Below, in pieces: positions 46,586 to 56,450 of a stretch of DNA of 64,000 bases (position 1 is the stretch's first letter; each line of letters starts with the position of its first letter). The translations under genes were made by a program, and so were the position numbers. This DNA is from Sphingobacterium sp. SYP-B4668 (lineage in GTDB: Bacteria; Bacteroidota; Bacteroidia; Sphingobacteriales; Sphingobacteriaceae): assembly GCF_027627455.1 (NCBI RefSeq), contig NZ_CP115483.1, positions 1,302,001 through 1,366,000 of the forward strand, read 5' to 3'. Under the pieces are notes generated by a model, which was given only the letters and a program-made list of their open reading frames with translations, was not told the origin of the DNA and ran no database searches.

Positions 46586-47776
46586 TTATATGGCTTTGGC
46601 TCTATCTAATAATTCTTGCGCAATCTTTTGGATTTTGGAGGTTTCTAAATCTGCTAAAGATCTTGCAGCCTCCGCGGCTTTGACAGCTTCTTTTTTCTTC
46701 TTCAGTGTGATACAGATATCTGCAAATGTGCCTTGATTGGAATAGCTATTGGGATCCATCTTTACAGCTTGTTTAGCTAGGACGTAACATTGTTCCAAAC
46801 GGGTGGCATTCTCTCTACTTATTTTACTGGAGCCATATCTTCGCGCGATGAAACTCAGTTTTTCGGCTTCGTCTTTTAAGATGCCTTTTCTAAGCGTGTT
46901 GGTGAGCGTCACAAATTCCTTTGGAGTACCGTGTGCAGCTACCCATTCAACTTCAAACATAGCTCCATCCTTTTGTTTATCCTGATCGGTACTGTTGACA
47001 AAATATTGAAGTCCGTCTTTGAACTCTTTCTCATTTTTCTCGCGGATATAAGTATACATGGCATATCGCAAGATTTGAAGTTCTTTTTTGTCAAAGGCGA
47101 TTTGTTCCACATGTTGTTTGAAATAGGTCCTATTGGCCATGAAGAATTGACCATAACGGTCATTTGCATTTTGAGCTAAGAGTTCAATTGTCTTCCAGCC
47201 TGCCGCCGATCTTAGAAATTCGTCAGAAGCCTGGGCATCTAATTCGTTTCGAGCTTCTTTGACCAATAAAGGGTTTACCTTATTCATTACGATAATGTAG
47301 TTTAAGAGAAAGGTAGGGTTGCGGTCTCCCTCAGTGTATCTTTTTTGAATTGTTGGAATTTGTGTTTCTGGATTAAGTGCACGTTTGCCCTCAGCCAAAA
47401 ATTCATCAGCCTCCATTCGGGATTGGGTACGGTAGATGAGCTCACCATTGCTATCTAGAAAGAGGTAGGTCGGGAAACTACGAATGTTATATTTTTTCGC
47501 CAATTCTATACCTTCTCCTTTTTCACAATCAAATTTGGTATTTATAAAATTCACGTTATAGAACGAAGCGATGGCTGTGGTATTGAAGACGTTTCCTTCC
47601 ATCCACTTGCAGGGAGCGCACCAAGATGTGTACCCATCTAGGAAGATTAACTTGTTCTGCTCTTTGGCCAAGGATTTGGCCTCAGCAAAAGAGATTGCTT
47701 TAAATTCGATGTGTTCTTGGGCTTGGGTAGTCATAAACCCTAGTAGACCAATGACTAATATAATATACTTCTTCAT
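46586..47776 (-). CDS. Periplasmic thioredoxin-fold protein with long helical C-domain
   Basis: A 396-residue exported protein: signal peptide ending TTQAQ, then a thioredoxin domain with CxxC in SWCAPCKWMEGNVF (residues about 51-64) and cis-Pro in IRSFPTYLF. About 240 residues of helical, TPR-like sequence follow (ENATRLEQCYVLAKQAVKMDP near the end, written in part). It fits the thioredoxin-plus-repeat group. Between SusD (34 bp upstream) and the TlpA-like gene; the pair suggests disulfide handling linked to the module's cargo or receptor. Confidence 0.88.
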   Translation of the reverse strand: MKKYIILVIGLLGFMTTQAQEHIEFKAISFAEAKSLAKEQNKLIFLDGYTSWCAPCKWMEGNVFNTTAIASFYNVNFINTKFDCEKGEGIELAKKYNIRSFPTYLFLDSNGELIYRTQSRMEADEFLAEGKRALNPETQIPTIQKRYTEGDRNPTFLLNYIIVMNKVNPLLVKEARNELDAQASDEFLRSAAGWKTIELLAQNANDRYGQFFMANRTYFKQHVEQIAFDKKELQILRYAMYTYIREKNEKEFKDGLQYFVNSTDQDKQKDGAMFEVEWVAAHGTPKEFVTLTNTLRKGILKDEAEKLSFIARRYGSSKISRENATRLEQCYVLAKQAVKMDPNSYSNQGTFADICITLKKKKEAVKAAEAARSLADLETSKIQKIAQELLDRAKAI

Positions 47777-47810
47777 GAGAATAATTTACTGCTGTTTTTA
47801 ATATTCTTGT

Positions 47811-49256
47811 TTATCTTTCGTACTGAGGAATGGAAGGATTGAGTGATAGGACCTTTGGTGGTACAGGAAGTATCATCCTTATATCAGAAGATTCCATGCT
47901 CCATTCTTGTGTCTCTAGCTTATGTACAATTGTCTTTGTCAAATCACCGCTGGTATGCAGACGCTTCAGGTCGATAAGACGGGTCGATGCGAGATAAGGC
48001 ATTTCTCTCCTGCGTTCGTCAAGAACCAATGAGAGGGTTTTTACTTTGTTAAGGTCCATGATGTGGATATTATTGTCAATACGGCTATCTCTAAGCATAT
48101 TTATCAATTTCAAAGCTTCTTCTGTCGAGCCAACACGAGCTTCACATTCTGCGGCAATTAATATCAGTTCGGGAGTACTGAATCCCGTATTCATCTCAAT
48201 ATAGGGTGCCCATAACACACGCCCAGGAAATTTCATTACGGCCGATCCAAAAGAAGCTTGATCTCTACAGAAAAATAATTGATAACGCATATCTATGGCA
48301 TTAGCGGTCAGGTCTTTCTTATAAGTATCTATTAAGTCTTGGCTAGTGAATACCTCTGCATTCAGACTTCCATAGCTGCTTGTACCTAGGCGGGACCATA
48401 TTGATTCCTTATTTGTACGGATATCCGGAAAGGGTATATCTTGGTCATCTTTGCGGCATACGCGACCAAAGGTCTTCTGCTCGCGGTTGGTATAGAGTGT
48501 GTAATCTTCCAAGTAGCTGTGTTGCTTTAGTGCTTCCCTGGCATTTTGAAGCGCTTCCATATAACGACCCTGGTACAGATACATCCGACTTAAGAAAGCA
48601 TACCCCACTGATTGTAGTGGTTGAAAGGTGGTATTGGCGGTTTTGCCTAGGAGGGGTAACGCTTCCTGAAGGTCGTTTTCGACAAGTGTATAAATTTGCT
48701 GAACGGACACACGTTCATAACTCTTGTTGATGTCCTCGGATAGAACCAAAGGTACACCATAGTCGGTAGCCGCAGTTTTAGAATCATAGTGTCTTCCATA
48801 AATATTGACAAGATTCAGATATTCAAAAGCACGTCCGACCTTGGCTTCGGCCCATAGCCTTTTTTTCTCTGTATCCTTGCCGTCTGTTACTTGGAGGACA
48901 TTGTTAATCACTACATTGTATGTAAAGATGTGACTGTAGGCGGTTTCCCAATAACTATCAGCTTGACCATCTTCAAATATGGCACCATGCTCAAAGGTAT
49001 AGAGACGCTTCTTAACCGTTGGATAACTATCAAAGCCAGTTCCCGAGATATCGACAGGATTGCCAGATACGATATGATCAGTTAGGTAGTCTGGAAATGC
49101 AGGAGTGGCTCTTATAAGGCCCTGATTGTTCATCAGCAGCTTATAGTCATCTATAAATTCTGGAATAGTAAAGCCTTTGGGCTTGATATCAAGATAGGAG
49201 TTACAACCCAGTAGCAAGAAGCTAGTAAAGAGGGCTGACAATATTGTTTTTTTCAT
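47811..49256 (-). CDS. SusD/RagB-like surface lipoprotein (module 2)
   Basis: A 481-residue lipoprotein with lipobox Cys at LLLGC (residue 18). VNIYGRHYDSKTAATDYGVPLVL, in part, and LILIAAECEARVGSTEEAL are SusD landmarks. It is shorter and only distantly similar to the module 1 SusD. It lies 26 bp downstream of its SusC partner and is followed by the thioredoxin-like genes. Confidence 0.92.
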   Translation of the reverse strand: MKKTILSALFTSFLLLGCNSYLDIKPKGFTIPEFIDDYKLLMNNQGLIRATPAFPDYLTDHIVSGNPVDISGTGFDSYPTVKKRLYTFEHGAIFEDGQADSYWETAYSHIFTYNVVINNVLQVTDGKDTEKKRLWAEAKVGRAFEYLNLVNIYGRHYDSKTAATDYGVPLVLSEDINKSYERVSVQQIYTLVENDLQEALPLLGKTANTTFQPLQSVGYAFLSRMYLYQGRYMEALQNAREALKQHSYLEDYTLYTNREQKTFGRVCRKDDQDIPFPDIRTNKESIWSRLGTSSYGSLNAEVFTSQDLIDTYKKDLTANAIDMRYQLFFCRDQASFGSAVMKFPGRVLWAPYIEMNTGFSTPELILIAAECEARVGSTEEALKLINMLRDSRIDNNIHIMDLNKVKTLSLVLDERRREMPYLASTRLIDLKRLHTSGDLTKTIVHKLETQEWSMESSDIRMILPVPPKVLSLNPSIPQYER

Positions 49257-49282
49257 TTTGTTCTTAATCTTTAAATTTAGGA

Positions 49283-52200
49283 TTATATACCAATGGAGAA
49301 ACCTAGATTGTACACAACAGGAGTTAACCTCCCTCTAGAGGGAGACATAACACGACTTGGCGCTGGCTCACTCGTCATACTGTAGCCCGACCAAGCTTCT
49401 GGGTCCAAGTTCTCTTTGTTGGCGGCCCATCTCCATGGATTGGTCACTTGACCAGTGATGCGTATGTAGCGTAACGGGGTTTTCTCCACAATTTTTCTGG
49501 ACAGATTATAAGAGATAGAGACGTCTCGAAGTTTGATGTAATCTGCTTTTTCTACAAATTTATCGGCTGCGGTATAGATGTCCATTATATTTCCTGATGC
49601 AGCGGACATAAATGCAGGACCAAGGTCAGGGTTGGATTCATCACCGGCTTGTTTCCAATAGTTAAGCCATAGCCTATCTACATTGCTATTGTAATTGAGT
49701 TCGGCAAGTTTAGTCAATGGCTCTGGGCGTACCGAACGCATAATATGCCCTCCATTGTAAATAAACATAAAAGACAGACTGAAGTCTTTGTAACGGAATC
49801 CATTGCGGAGAGCTATGCTATAAGGGGGGATAGTAGTGCCTTCATAAATCAAATCGTCTACCACTAATTGTTGTGTGCTTTTGACCAAGGTGCCGTCTTT
49901 CTTGCGGGCTAGTGGTTGCCCCTTTTCGTCTAACCCAGCATAGTCAATGCTATACACACTACCCATCGGTTTACCGACTCGATTTTGAGTAGTGTAGTAG
50001 TAATAATATGGGGTATTTTGCTGAGTATATAGATTGGTGATTTCATTCTTATTATAACTGAAGTTCAGGTTGGTTGTCCAATCAAAATTCGCAGATACAA
50101 TTTGTTTAGAATTGACAGCCAGTTCTATACCTCTATTACGCATGTCCCCATAGTTGAGGTTTACTTGGCTCCAGCCCAGCGTTGGGTCGATAGCAGTAGG
50201 GCCGAGTAAATCGGAAGTACTCTTATTGTACACATCTATGCTACCTGAAAGTCTGTTTTTTAAAACGGAGAAATCAAGACCAAAGTTGGTAATTGCCGTT
50301 CGCTCCCATCTCAAAGAAGGGTTTGGAGGAGAATCGATGTCGGCTTGCATTTCACCGGTATAGGAGTTCAAGTTATTGGAAACCCGCGAGATTAGATACG
50401 GACCGAAATCTTTTGGAACGTTTCCGTTAATACCATAGGTAGCGCGGATTGCCCATCGATCTATCCACTGTTGGTCAAAGTTGGGCATACGGTATAATGC
50501 TCCTAGTGACCACATAGGCTTGTATTGATTTTTTATATCCGTACCGAAGAGATTGGATTGATCCACACGTATACTTCCACTCAAAGTAAGATTTTTCTGG
50601 TAGGTGTAGGATCCATTGGCGTAAAGCGATATGAAGCGATCGATGATATCGACAAAACCTTCGCCCTTTTTCTTCTGTAGGGTGTAACTGCCAAATATAC
50701 TTTGCGTATTTTGAATGTTGATTCCAATTAGCTCTTCATTGATGCCTTTGTACATCAAACTGCTTTCGTCATATCCATATTTATAAAAATTGGTATAACG
50801 GTTGTTAATCTGACGTCGTTCTGCCCCTGCAATGACATTAATTTCATGGTCACTCCCAAACTTACGCTCAAAATTGAACTGTCCTCTTAACGTGTAAGAG
50901 TTGATATCTTCACGTTTTTCATCAAATTGTCCACCTTTAGGAACAATATTTTTGATAATACCTTTTTTATCAATCTGTGTTGCATCGTTGATCTGGGTGG
51001 CGACTGCAAATGCATTCTTGGAATAAGTCTTGCCTAAGTACCCTTCTGTACGCTCTGTTTGATACATCAAATCAAATGTGAGGCCCTCCATTAAGCGGAA
51101 ATTGGCTCCAAAGTTTAAATTTAGATATTTGTTGTAGAATTTTTCGTGTGTATAGGCATTCTGCTCAATGGGGATAAAAGTTTCATCTTCTAAACCTAAT
51201 TCATTGAGTCTATCGATTTCAAATTGTGACTTATTATTGTACCATTGAGCAGGACTGCCGTCTGCATTTCGGAGTAAAAAGTATGAAGCTTTGCCTCCCA
51301 TATAGTTGTCGAAGAAGTTGAAACCTACATTACCATTTCGGCTTTGGTTTTGTCCCAAAATACCAACCGTTAATCTCGCCCAATCGGTCAATTTGACAAT
51401 GTTTTTAAGGTTGAACCCCAAATTTTTATTGACAGGACGATTTTTATTATAATCACCAGGCTGCGTATAGTTCAAGGAGTAGTTGTATTGGTAACGATCG
51501 TTTCCTCCTGATAGGGATAAATTATGCTGTTGACTGAAATTTATCTTATTTAGAAACTCATCCATATCAGCGAATCGATCGCGATTGCGGTATACATCCA
51601 GTTGTCTTTCCATCTCCTCAGCGCTAATCTTGCCACCTTTGTGCTCATAAAGAATAGCGTAAACATCATTCATTGATTTTCGAGGGTCAATATTGGAGTA
51701 ATCGCCCGAGCGATAATTGAACATGGCCTGCTGAAAGTCGACGAGCTCGGTACTGCTCATTTGATTCAGATATTTCCTGCTCGGTAATCCTTTAAAAGAT
51801 AGTGTGTTGCTATAGTCTATACGTGCTGGTCCTGGTTTGCCCATTTTGGTCACCACGACTATAACCCCATTAGAGGAACGTACTCCGTATATCGATGCCG
51901 CAGAGGCATCCTTTAATACTGTAATGGTTTCAATATCATTAGGATTTAAGGCGGTAAGGTCCCCTTCGAATGGCATGCCATCTACTACGATAAGTGGGGC
52001 GGCTTGCGCATTGATGGTGGCACGTCCTCGAACTTCGATTCCTAGGTTGTTTTTGTCATTCTGTGGATTGGAAATACTCTTATTTCCGGCAATGGCCATA
52101 CCTGGTAGTAATCCCTCCATCCGCTCGATGATGCTGGTCTGCAGACGTCCTTCCATATCTTTAGCAGTCACCTGTGCAAATGAACCAGCGGCTCTTTCTT

Positions 52201-52864
52201 TACTGATTTTTTGATAACCAGTATTGACGGTTACATTGACCTCTGATAGTTCGGAGTGGAGTGGGGATAAGCGAACCACCTCCATGTGTGTACTGCATTT
52301 TCTTTCGGCTGGCTCATATCCCACAAATGTGATAATTAATGTAGAGGTCAAAGGGATGTTCTCTAATTTGAACTGCCCCTGAGCATCTGTCATCACGGTG
52401 ATAGTTGTACCTTTCACGCGGATAGAGGCTCCGGACAATGGTTCTCCATTTTCATTTATAACTGAACCTCTGACAGATTCCTGTTTTTGTGCTTCTATTA
52501 GGGAGGAAAGTTGCTTGTTGTCACTTGGTTTCTTGATAATGACAATTTTATTTTGGATGGTGTATTCAAGTCCATTGTTCTTGAGTACTTTTTCCAATAC
52601 CTCATTGATATTGGAACCCTTTAGGTTGATATCTATCGGCGACAGGTTGGATAGCAGAGATTCATTGTAAAAAAAATCATACCCTGACTGTGTTCTGACT
52701 TTTTTTAGCACGGATGAAATTGATTCCTTTTTACAGTCTAAAGAAATGCTCTGTGCCAGACTGTTGCCTTTGGCTTGAACAAGTAGTAGTCCCGCTAGGA
52801 CTGAGACCATGGTTTTTCGCCAGGTTACGGCCGTAAAGATACGCGGTTGCGTTGTAATCTTCAT
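49283..52864 (-). CDS. SusC/RagA TonB-dependent outer-membrane transporter (module 2)
   Basis: A 1193-residue receptor: signal region, STN signalling domain (ISLDCKKESISSVLKKVRT), carboxypeptidase-D-like domain (GSVINENGEPLSGASIRVKG), plug with RGRATINAQAAPLIVVDGMP, and a barrel ending VVYNLGFSIGI. The junction reads LSEVNVTVNTGYQKISKERAAGSF in part; the GYQ-I-ERAAGSF form marks a SusC subgroup different from module 1. The STN domain links it to the FecR protein encoded 31 bp upstream. Substrate unknown. Confidence 0.94.
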   Translation of the reverse strand: MKITTQPRIFTAVTWRKTMVSVLAGLLLVQAKGNSLAQSISLDCKKESISSVLKKVRTQSGYDFFYNESLLSNLSPIDINLKGSNINEVLEKVLKNNGLEYTIQNKIVIIKKPSDNKQLSSLIEAQKQESVRGSVINENGEPLSGASIRVKGTTITVMTDAQGQFKLENIPLTSTLIITFVGYEPAERKCSTHMEVVRLSPLHSELSEVNVTVNTGYQKISKERAAGSFAQVTAKDMEGRLQTSIIERMEGLLPGMAIAGNKSISNPQNDKNNLGIEVRGRATINAQAAPLIVVDGMPFEGDLTALNPNDIETITVLKDASAASIYGVRSSNGVIVVVTKMGKPGPARIDYSNTLSFKGLPSRKYLNQMSSTELVDFQQAMFNYRSGDYSNIDPRKSMNDVYAILYEHKGGKISAEEMERQLDVYRNRDRFADMDEFLNKINFSQQHNLSLSGGNDRYQYNYSLNYTQPGDYNKNRPVNKNLGFNLKNIVKLTDWARLTVGILGQNQSRNGNVGFNFFDNYMGGKASYFLLRNADGSPAQWYNNKSQFEIDRLNELGLEDETFIPIEQNAYTHEKFYNKYLNLNFGANFRLMEGLTFDLMYQTERTEGYLGKTYSKNAFAVATQINDATQIDKKGIIKNIVPKGGQFDEKREDINSYTLRGQFNFERKFGSDHEINVIAGAERRQINNRYTNFYKYGYDESSLMYKGINEELIGINIQNTQSIFGSYTLQKKKGEGFVDIIDRFISLYANGSYTYQKNLTLSGSIRVDQSNLFGTDIKNQYKPMWSLGALYRMPNFDQQWIDRWAIRATYGINGNVPKDFGPYLISRVSNNLNSYTGEMQADIDSPPNPSLRWERTAITNFGLDFSVLKNRLSGSIDVYNKSTSDLLGPTAIDPTLGWSQVNLNYGDMRNRGIELAVNSKQIVSANFDWTTNLNFSYNKNEITNLYTQQNTPYYYYYTTQNRVGKPMGSVYSIDYAGLDEKGQPLARKKDGTLVKSTQQLVVDDLIYEGTTIPPYSIALRNGFRYKDFSLSFMFIYNGGHIMRSVRPEPLTKLAELNYNSNVDRLWLNYWKQAGDESNPDLGPAFMSAASGNIMDIYTAADKFVEKADYIKLRDVSISYNLSRKIVEKTPLRYIRITGQVTNPWRWAANKENLDPEAWSGYSMTSEPAPSRVMSPSRGRLTPVVYNLGFSIGI

Positions 52865-52895
52865 TTTTATAAGATGTGTTAAGGTTTTGGATTAT

Positions 52896-54107
52896 TTATT
52901 TTTTTGATGTGATGCGTATGCGTTTGACGGTATCGTCCGATATCGATCGTTCAACAGTAAAGTCGAGTTGATTGGTGGCTTTCAGCATTTGTAAAACTGC
53001 TGACAAATGTTGTTTTCGCGATATAGCCCCACTAAATTGGAGATTCCCAACATTATTTTCAAAATGAACATCCACGTTGTACCAGCGTCCAATTTTTTTC
53101 ATAATTTCCGAAAGAGATTCTTTATTGAAAAGGAAATCCCCGTTGACCCATGCAATGTCGGAAGATACATCAACTATTTGTTTCATTAAGCGATTAGATA
53201 GTTGCGCTTGTTGATTGGGAAATAAAGTCTCTTTTCCTATACGGTGATCTCTTGACTGGTCCGAGAATGCCGTTACTTCTACCTTTCCCTTGATGAGTGT
53301 CGTGGTCTCTTCATCATCATCAACGTATGCTGATACATTGAATTGTGTGCCGAGTACTTTGATATCCTGACGATTGGTCTCGACTATAAATGGAAGCGTT
53401 GCTTTAGTGGAAGACTGGGCCTCCTGATGGGTAACGTCAAAATAGGCTTCGCCTTGTAGTTTTACTCTCCTTTCATGCAAGGCAAAATGTACTGGAAATC
53501 TAAGTGTCGCCCCAGCATTTAACCATACTTTTGTACCATCAGACAGCACAATTTTGTATTTTGTACCCTTGGGTGTAAAGATTGTATTGTAGGCTTGGTG
53601 TGAAGAGGGGCTATCTTGTGTCGAGGCTTGGTATTGGATTTCACCATTCATATTCTTTGAAATATGCAGAAGACCTTCTTGGATGGATGTACCTGGACTT
53701 AGTTTATCTAAAGCGATGGAGTCACCTCCAGAAGTGATTAAAATTGCTAGATCCTGAGCGGCAGGAATGTCTCGATATTCCGTAACAAATGTTGGTGCCG
53801 AATATTGTTGGGCTGGGACGGACAAGTAATAATAGATGCCTGTACAGATGGTCAAACAAGCTGCAACAGAAGTAGCCCATATTTTCCACACGACTGTTTT
53901 ACGTTCTGTCACATGCAAATGCTTTTCTAAAAGTCTTCTTTTTAGCAGGTCTTGTCTTTTTTCAAGTGTAGGAATATCTAGTGGTACATGTTGAGCTTGA
54001 TCGACCTCTTTCAAAAACCACGATTCCACCCACGACTTTTCTTGGGGGGTACATGTATTGCTGAGGTATCGCTTTAAGACATCGTCAGGTATATTTTTTT
54101 CATCCAT
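52896..54107 (-). CDS. FecR-family anti-sigma factor (module 2)
   Basis: A 403-residue inner-membrane protein: cytoplasmic N-terminus (VLKRYLSNTCTPQEKSWVESWF), one membrane helix near residues 74-92 (IWATSVAACLTICTGIYYYL), a periplasmic FecR domain (LSDGTKVWLNAGATLRFPV, LQGEAYFDVTHQE, VLGTQFNVSAYVDD) and a C-terminal domain starting IAWVNGDFLFNKESLSEI. It has an insertion between membrane helix and FecR domain, making it longer than the module 1 copy. It lies between the ECF gene (102 bp) and susC. Confidence 0.93.
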   Translation of the reverse strand: MDEKNIPDDVLKRYLSNTCTPQEKSWVESWFLKEVDQAQHVPLDIPTLEKRQDLLKRRLLEKHLHVTERKTVVWKIWATSVAACLTICTGIYYYLSVPAQQYSAPTFVTEYRDIPAAQDLAILITSGGDSIALDKLSPGTSIQEGLLHISKNMNGEIQYQASTQDSPSSHQAYNTIFTPKGTKYKIVLSDGTKVWLNAGATLRFPVHFALHERRVKLQGEAYFDVTHQEAQSSTKATLPFIVETNRQDIKVLGTQFNVSAYVDDDEETTTLIKGKVEVTAFSDQSRDHRIGKETLFPNQQAQLSNRLMKQIVDVSSDIAWVNGDFLFNKESLSEIMKKIGRWYNVDVHFENNVGNLQFSGAISRKQHLSAVLQMLKATNQLDFTVERSISDDTVKRIRITSKK

Positions 54108-54209
54108 TAATCTATACTTATAATAATTGGGCTAGTTAATCAGTTTACTAGCGGTTGATATTTATAAGTAGGTTAGAACTGAAAAAAGTAGTAGATAAAA
54201 AATAAAAAA

Positions 54210-54773
54210 TTAATACAAAAACATTAAAAATGTTTTTAATGCTGTTCGCATGATCTTTAAAGCGTTGCTAATCTGCTTTTTGATAGTTTTGTCTGATAAT
54301 TGAAGCTTATCCGCAATTTCTCGATAGGACTTGTTTTCGAACCTACTCAATAGAAATATATTCCGCATTTTTTCAGGAAGAAGCTGCAATGCAGATTCGA
54401 TCTGCTTAGCGAGTTCTTTTTCTCTTAGTTTATCATCGGTTATGCAGGCACCCTCTTCTATATAGTGCTGTAAAGATGCTGCATATTGGGAACGTACTTT
54501 TTTTCGGTCTATGAAATCCAGAATCTTAAAGCGCGTCATCCCATAGACATAAGAAGAAAAGGATTTTTCAAGGGAAATGTCCTGTTTTTCCCATAGCGCT
54601 AGGAAGACATCCTGTAATACATCTTCTACTTCCTCATCGTTGGCTATGATTTTTTTCGCATAGATGTATAGTAATGAAAAATACCTGTCATAGATAATTT
54701 CAAAAGCTCTTCGATCCTGATGCTGAATCAATTGGAATAGTGCGATATCTGATAAAGTATGATAACTATACAT
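54210..54773 (-). CDS. ECF RNA polymerase sigma factor (module 2)
   Basis: A 187-residue ECF sigma factor. Region 2 has YDRYFSLLYIYAKKIIANDEEVEDVLQDVF in part and VFLALWEKQ; region 4 has LQLLPEKMRNIFLLSRFENKSYREIADKL in part. It is the first gene of the minus-strand module and has a good vegetative promoter, so the sigma factor itself is made constitutively and controlled by FecR. Confidence 0.94.
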   Translation of the reverse strand: MYSYHTLSDIALFQLIQHQDRRAFEIIYDRYFSLLYIYAKKIIANDEEVEDVLQDVFLALWEKQDISLEKSFSSYVYGMTRFKILDFIDRKKVRSQYAASLQHYIEEGACITDDKLREKELAKQIESALQLLPEKMRNIFLLSRFENKSYREIADKLQLSDKTIKKQISNALKIMRTALKTFLMFLY

Positions 54774-54783
54774 TGCAGAGCTG

Positions 54784-54815
54784 CAAACTTAGATAAAAAG
54801 CTTTGCATTCACCAA
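54784..54815 (-). promoter_or_regulatory. Promoter of the second ECF gene
   Basis: On the minus strand TTG (54815-54813), 21 bp, TAAGTTTG (54791-54784), ten bases before the ATG. Strong match to the Bacteroidota consensus at both elements. Confidence 0.65.
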
Positions 54816-54951
54816 TATCATGTGAAAAAGCAAAGCGACAATAAGATTACGCCTTTATTCTCAAAAGATTATAGATAAATTTTGAAACGGTGACTACTTG
54901 TTGATATACTTAATAATAAAAGTGAAATTACCTGCATGGGTAAAGGATACT

Positions 54952-54988
54952 GAAGGTGTCATCAGCTCGTCGATGTAATGACACCTTC
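54952..54988. terminator. Hairpin downstream of the permease gene
   Basis: Eleven-bp arms GAAGGTGTCAT/ATGACACCTTC with a 15-base loop. The T run (TATTTTTT) lies on the plus-strand side, opposite to the permease it follows, so orientation is ambiguous. Confidence 0.55.
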
Positions 54989-55008
54989 TATTTTTTGTGT
55001 ATGATAAA

Positions 55009-56439
55009 TTATAGTTGTCTTTTTTTATTTCGTTTCACCAGAAGGTATCCGACATATAACAGGAGTAGCCAAATGGGAATGAGTTCGACCGATATTTTGA
55101 GCCCTGTAAGCCACATCATGACTAGAATGCCAATCAAAAATATAAGACATATGTAGTTGCTGATAGGATAGAGGAACGATGGGAACAGGGTCTGATGTCC
55201 ATCTTGTATTTTCTTCTTTTTAAAGAATAAATGGGTGATGGAAATCATAAGCCAATTGATGATTAATGCCGAAACGACAAGTGACATGAGAATGCCCAAT
55301 GCTTTTTCAGGAATCATTTTATTGATAACGATACAAATGGCTGCAAAAGCCGCCGATACCAAAATGGCCATTATGGGCACATGATTCTTGTTGAGCTTTA
55401 ATAAAAATTTGGGTGCATTACCTTGTTTGGAAAGTCCATAAAGCATTCGACTATTACTATATACACTGCTGTTGTAAACTGAAAGAGCTGCGGTCAGGAC
55501 AATGACGTTGAGCGCATTGGCAATAATAGAAGTGAAAAAGAAAGTTTTTCCGAACAAAGAGAACTGGAAACCTTTGAGGTTTTCAAAAATCATTACAAAT
55601 GGGCTGCTACCTTCCGTAATATTACGCCAAGGCGATAAGGAGAATAAGATAATCAAGGCTCCTACGTAGAAAATAAGAATACGATAAATGACTTGGTTAG
55701 TCGCTCGAGGGATATTTTTCTCCGGATTCTCGGCTTCTGCTGCAGTGATACCAATGAGCTCTAACCCTCCAAAGGAAAACATAATCAGTGCCATAGCTGC
55801 AAGAAGTCCTTGAAAATTACCCTCAGAACCTTCCGAAAGCCAGCCTTTGGGAAAGAAGCCTCCGTCATTCCATAGATTTGCAACTTTAGCCTGTTCACCA
55901 CCATTGCCGCTTAATAACAAATAAGAACCGAAGATAATCATGGCGATAATGGCCAAAACCTTTACAATGGAAAACCAAAATTCGGCTTCACCATATACTT
56001 TTACGGATGCTAGATTCAAGGCATTGACCACAATAAAGAAGAATAAGCTGGATTGCCATAGCGGTATCTCGGGCCACCAAAATTGTACATATACACCAAT
56101 TGCCGTTAGTTCGGACATACTGACTAAAATATACAAAAACCAATAATTCCAGCCGGATGAAAATCCCGCAAAGGGCCCCCAATACTTATTTGCAAAATGA
56201 CTAAAGCTACCCGACACCGGCTCGTCGACGACCATTTCACCCAATTGTCGCATGATGAAAAAAGCCACTATACCCGCTACTGCATATCCTAAGATTACAG
56301 CAGGTCCAGCTAACACAGCGGCAGGACCTATTCCCAAAAACAAACCAGTGCCAATCGCTCCGCCCAAGGCAATCAATTGGATGTGGCGGTTTTTTAATCC
56401 TCTATTTAACTCTTTTTTTTCTGAAGCTTGCTCTTCCAC
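55009..56439 (-). CDS. Amino-acid permease, APC superfamily
   Basis: A 476-residue twelve-helix permease of the amino-acid transporter (AroP/PheP/AnsP/GabP) group. HIQLIALGGAIGTGLFLG is the first helix with the substrate-binding GTG, and GEMVVDEPVSGSFSHFANKYWGP, in part, is the family signature. Specificity cannot be told by eye. It starts 11 bp after the T9SS plug gene and is probably read from that gene's promoter. Confidence 0.9.
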   Translation of the reverse strand: MEEQASEKKELNRGLKNRHIQLIALGGAIGTGLFLGIGPAAVLAGPAVILGYAVAGIVAFFIMRQLGEMVVDEPVSGSFSHFANKYWGPFAGFSSGWNYWFLYILVSMSELTAIGVYVQFWWPEIPLWQSSLFFFIVVNALNLASVKVYGEAEFWFSIVKVLAIIAMIIFGSYLLLSGNGGEQAKVANLWNDGGFFPKGWLSEGSEGNFQGLLAAMALIMFSFGGLELIGITAAEAENPEKNIPRATNQVIYRILIFYVGALIILFSLSPWRNITEGSSPFVMIFENLKGFQFSLFGKTFFFTSIIANALNVIVLTAALSVYNSSVYSNSRMLYGLSKQGNAPKFLLKLNKNHVPIMAILVSAAFAAICIVINKMIPEKALGILMSLVVSALIINWLMISITHLFFKKKKIQDGHQTLFPSFLYPISNYICLIFLIGILVMMWLTGLKISVELIPIWLLLLYVGYLLVKRNKKRQL

Positions 56440-56450
56440 GCTGTTTGATT

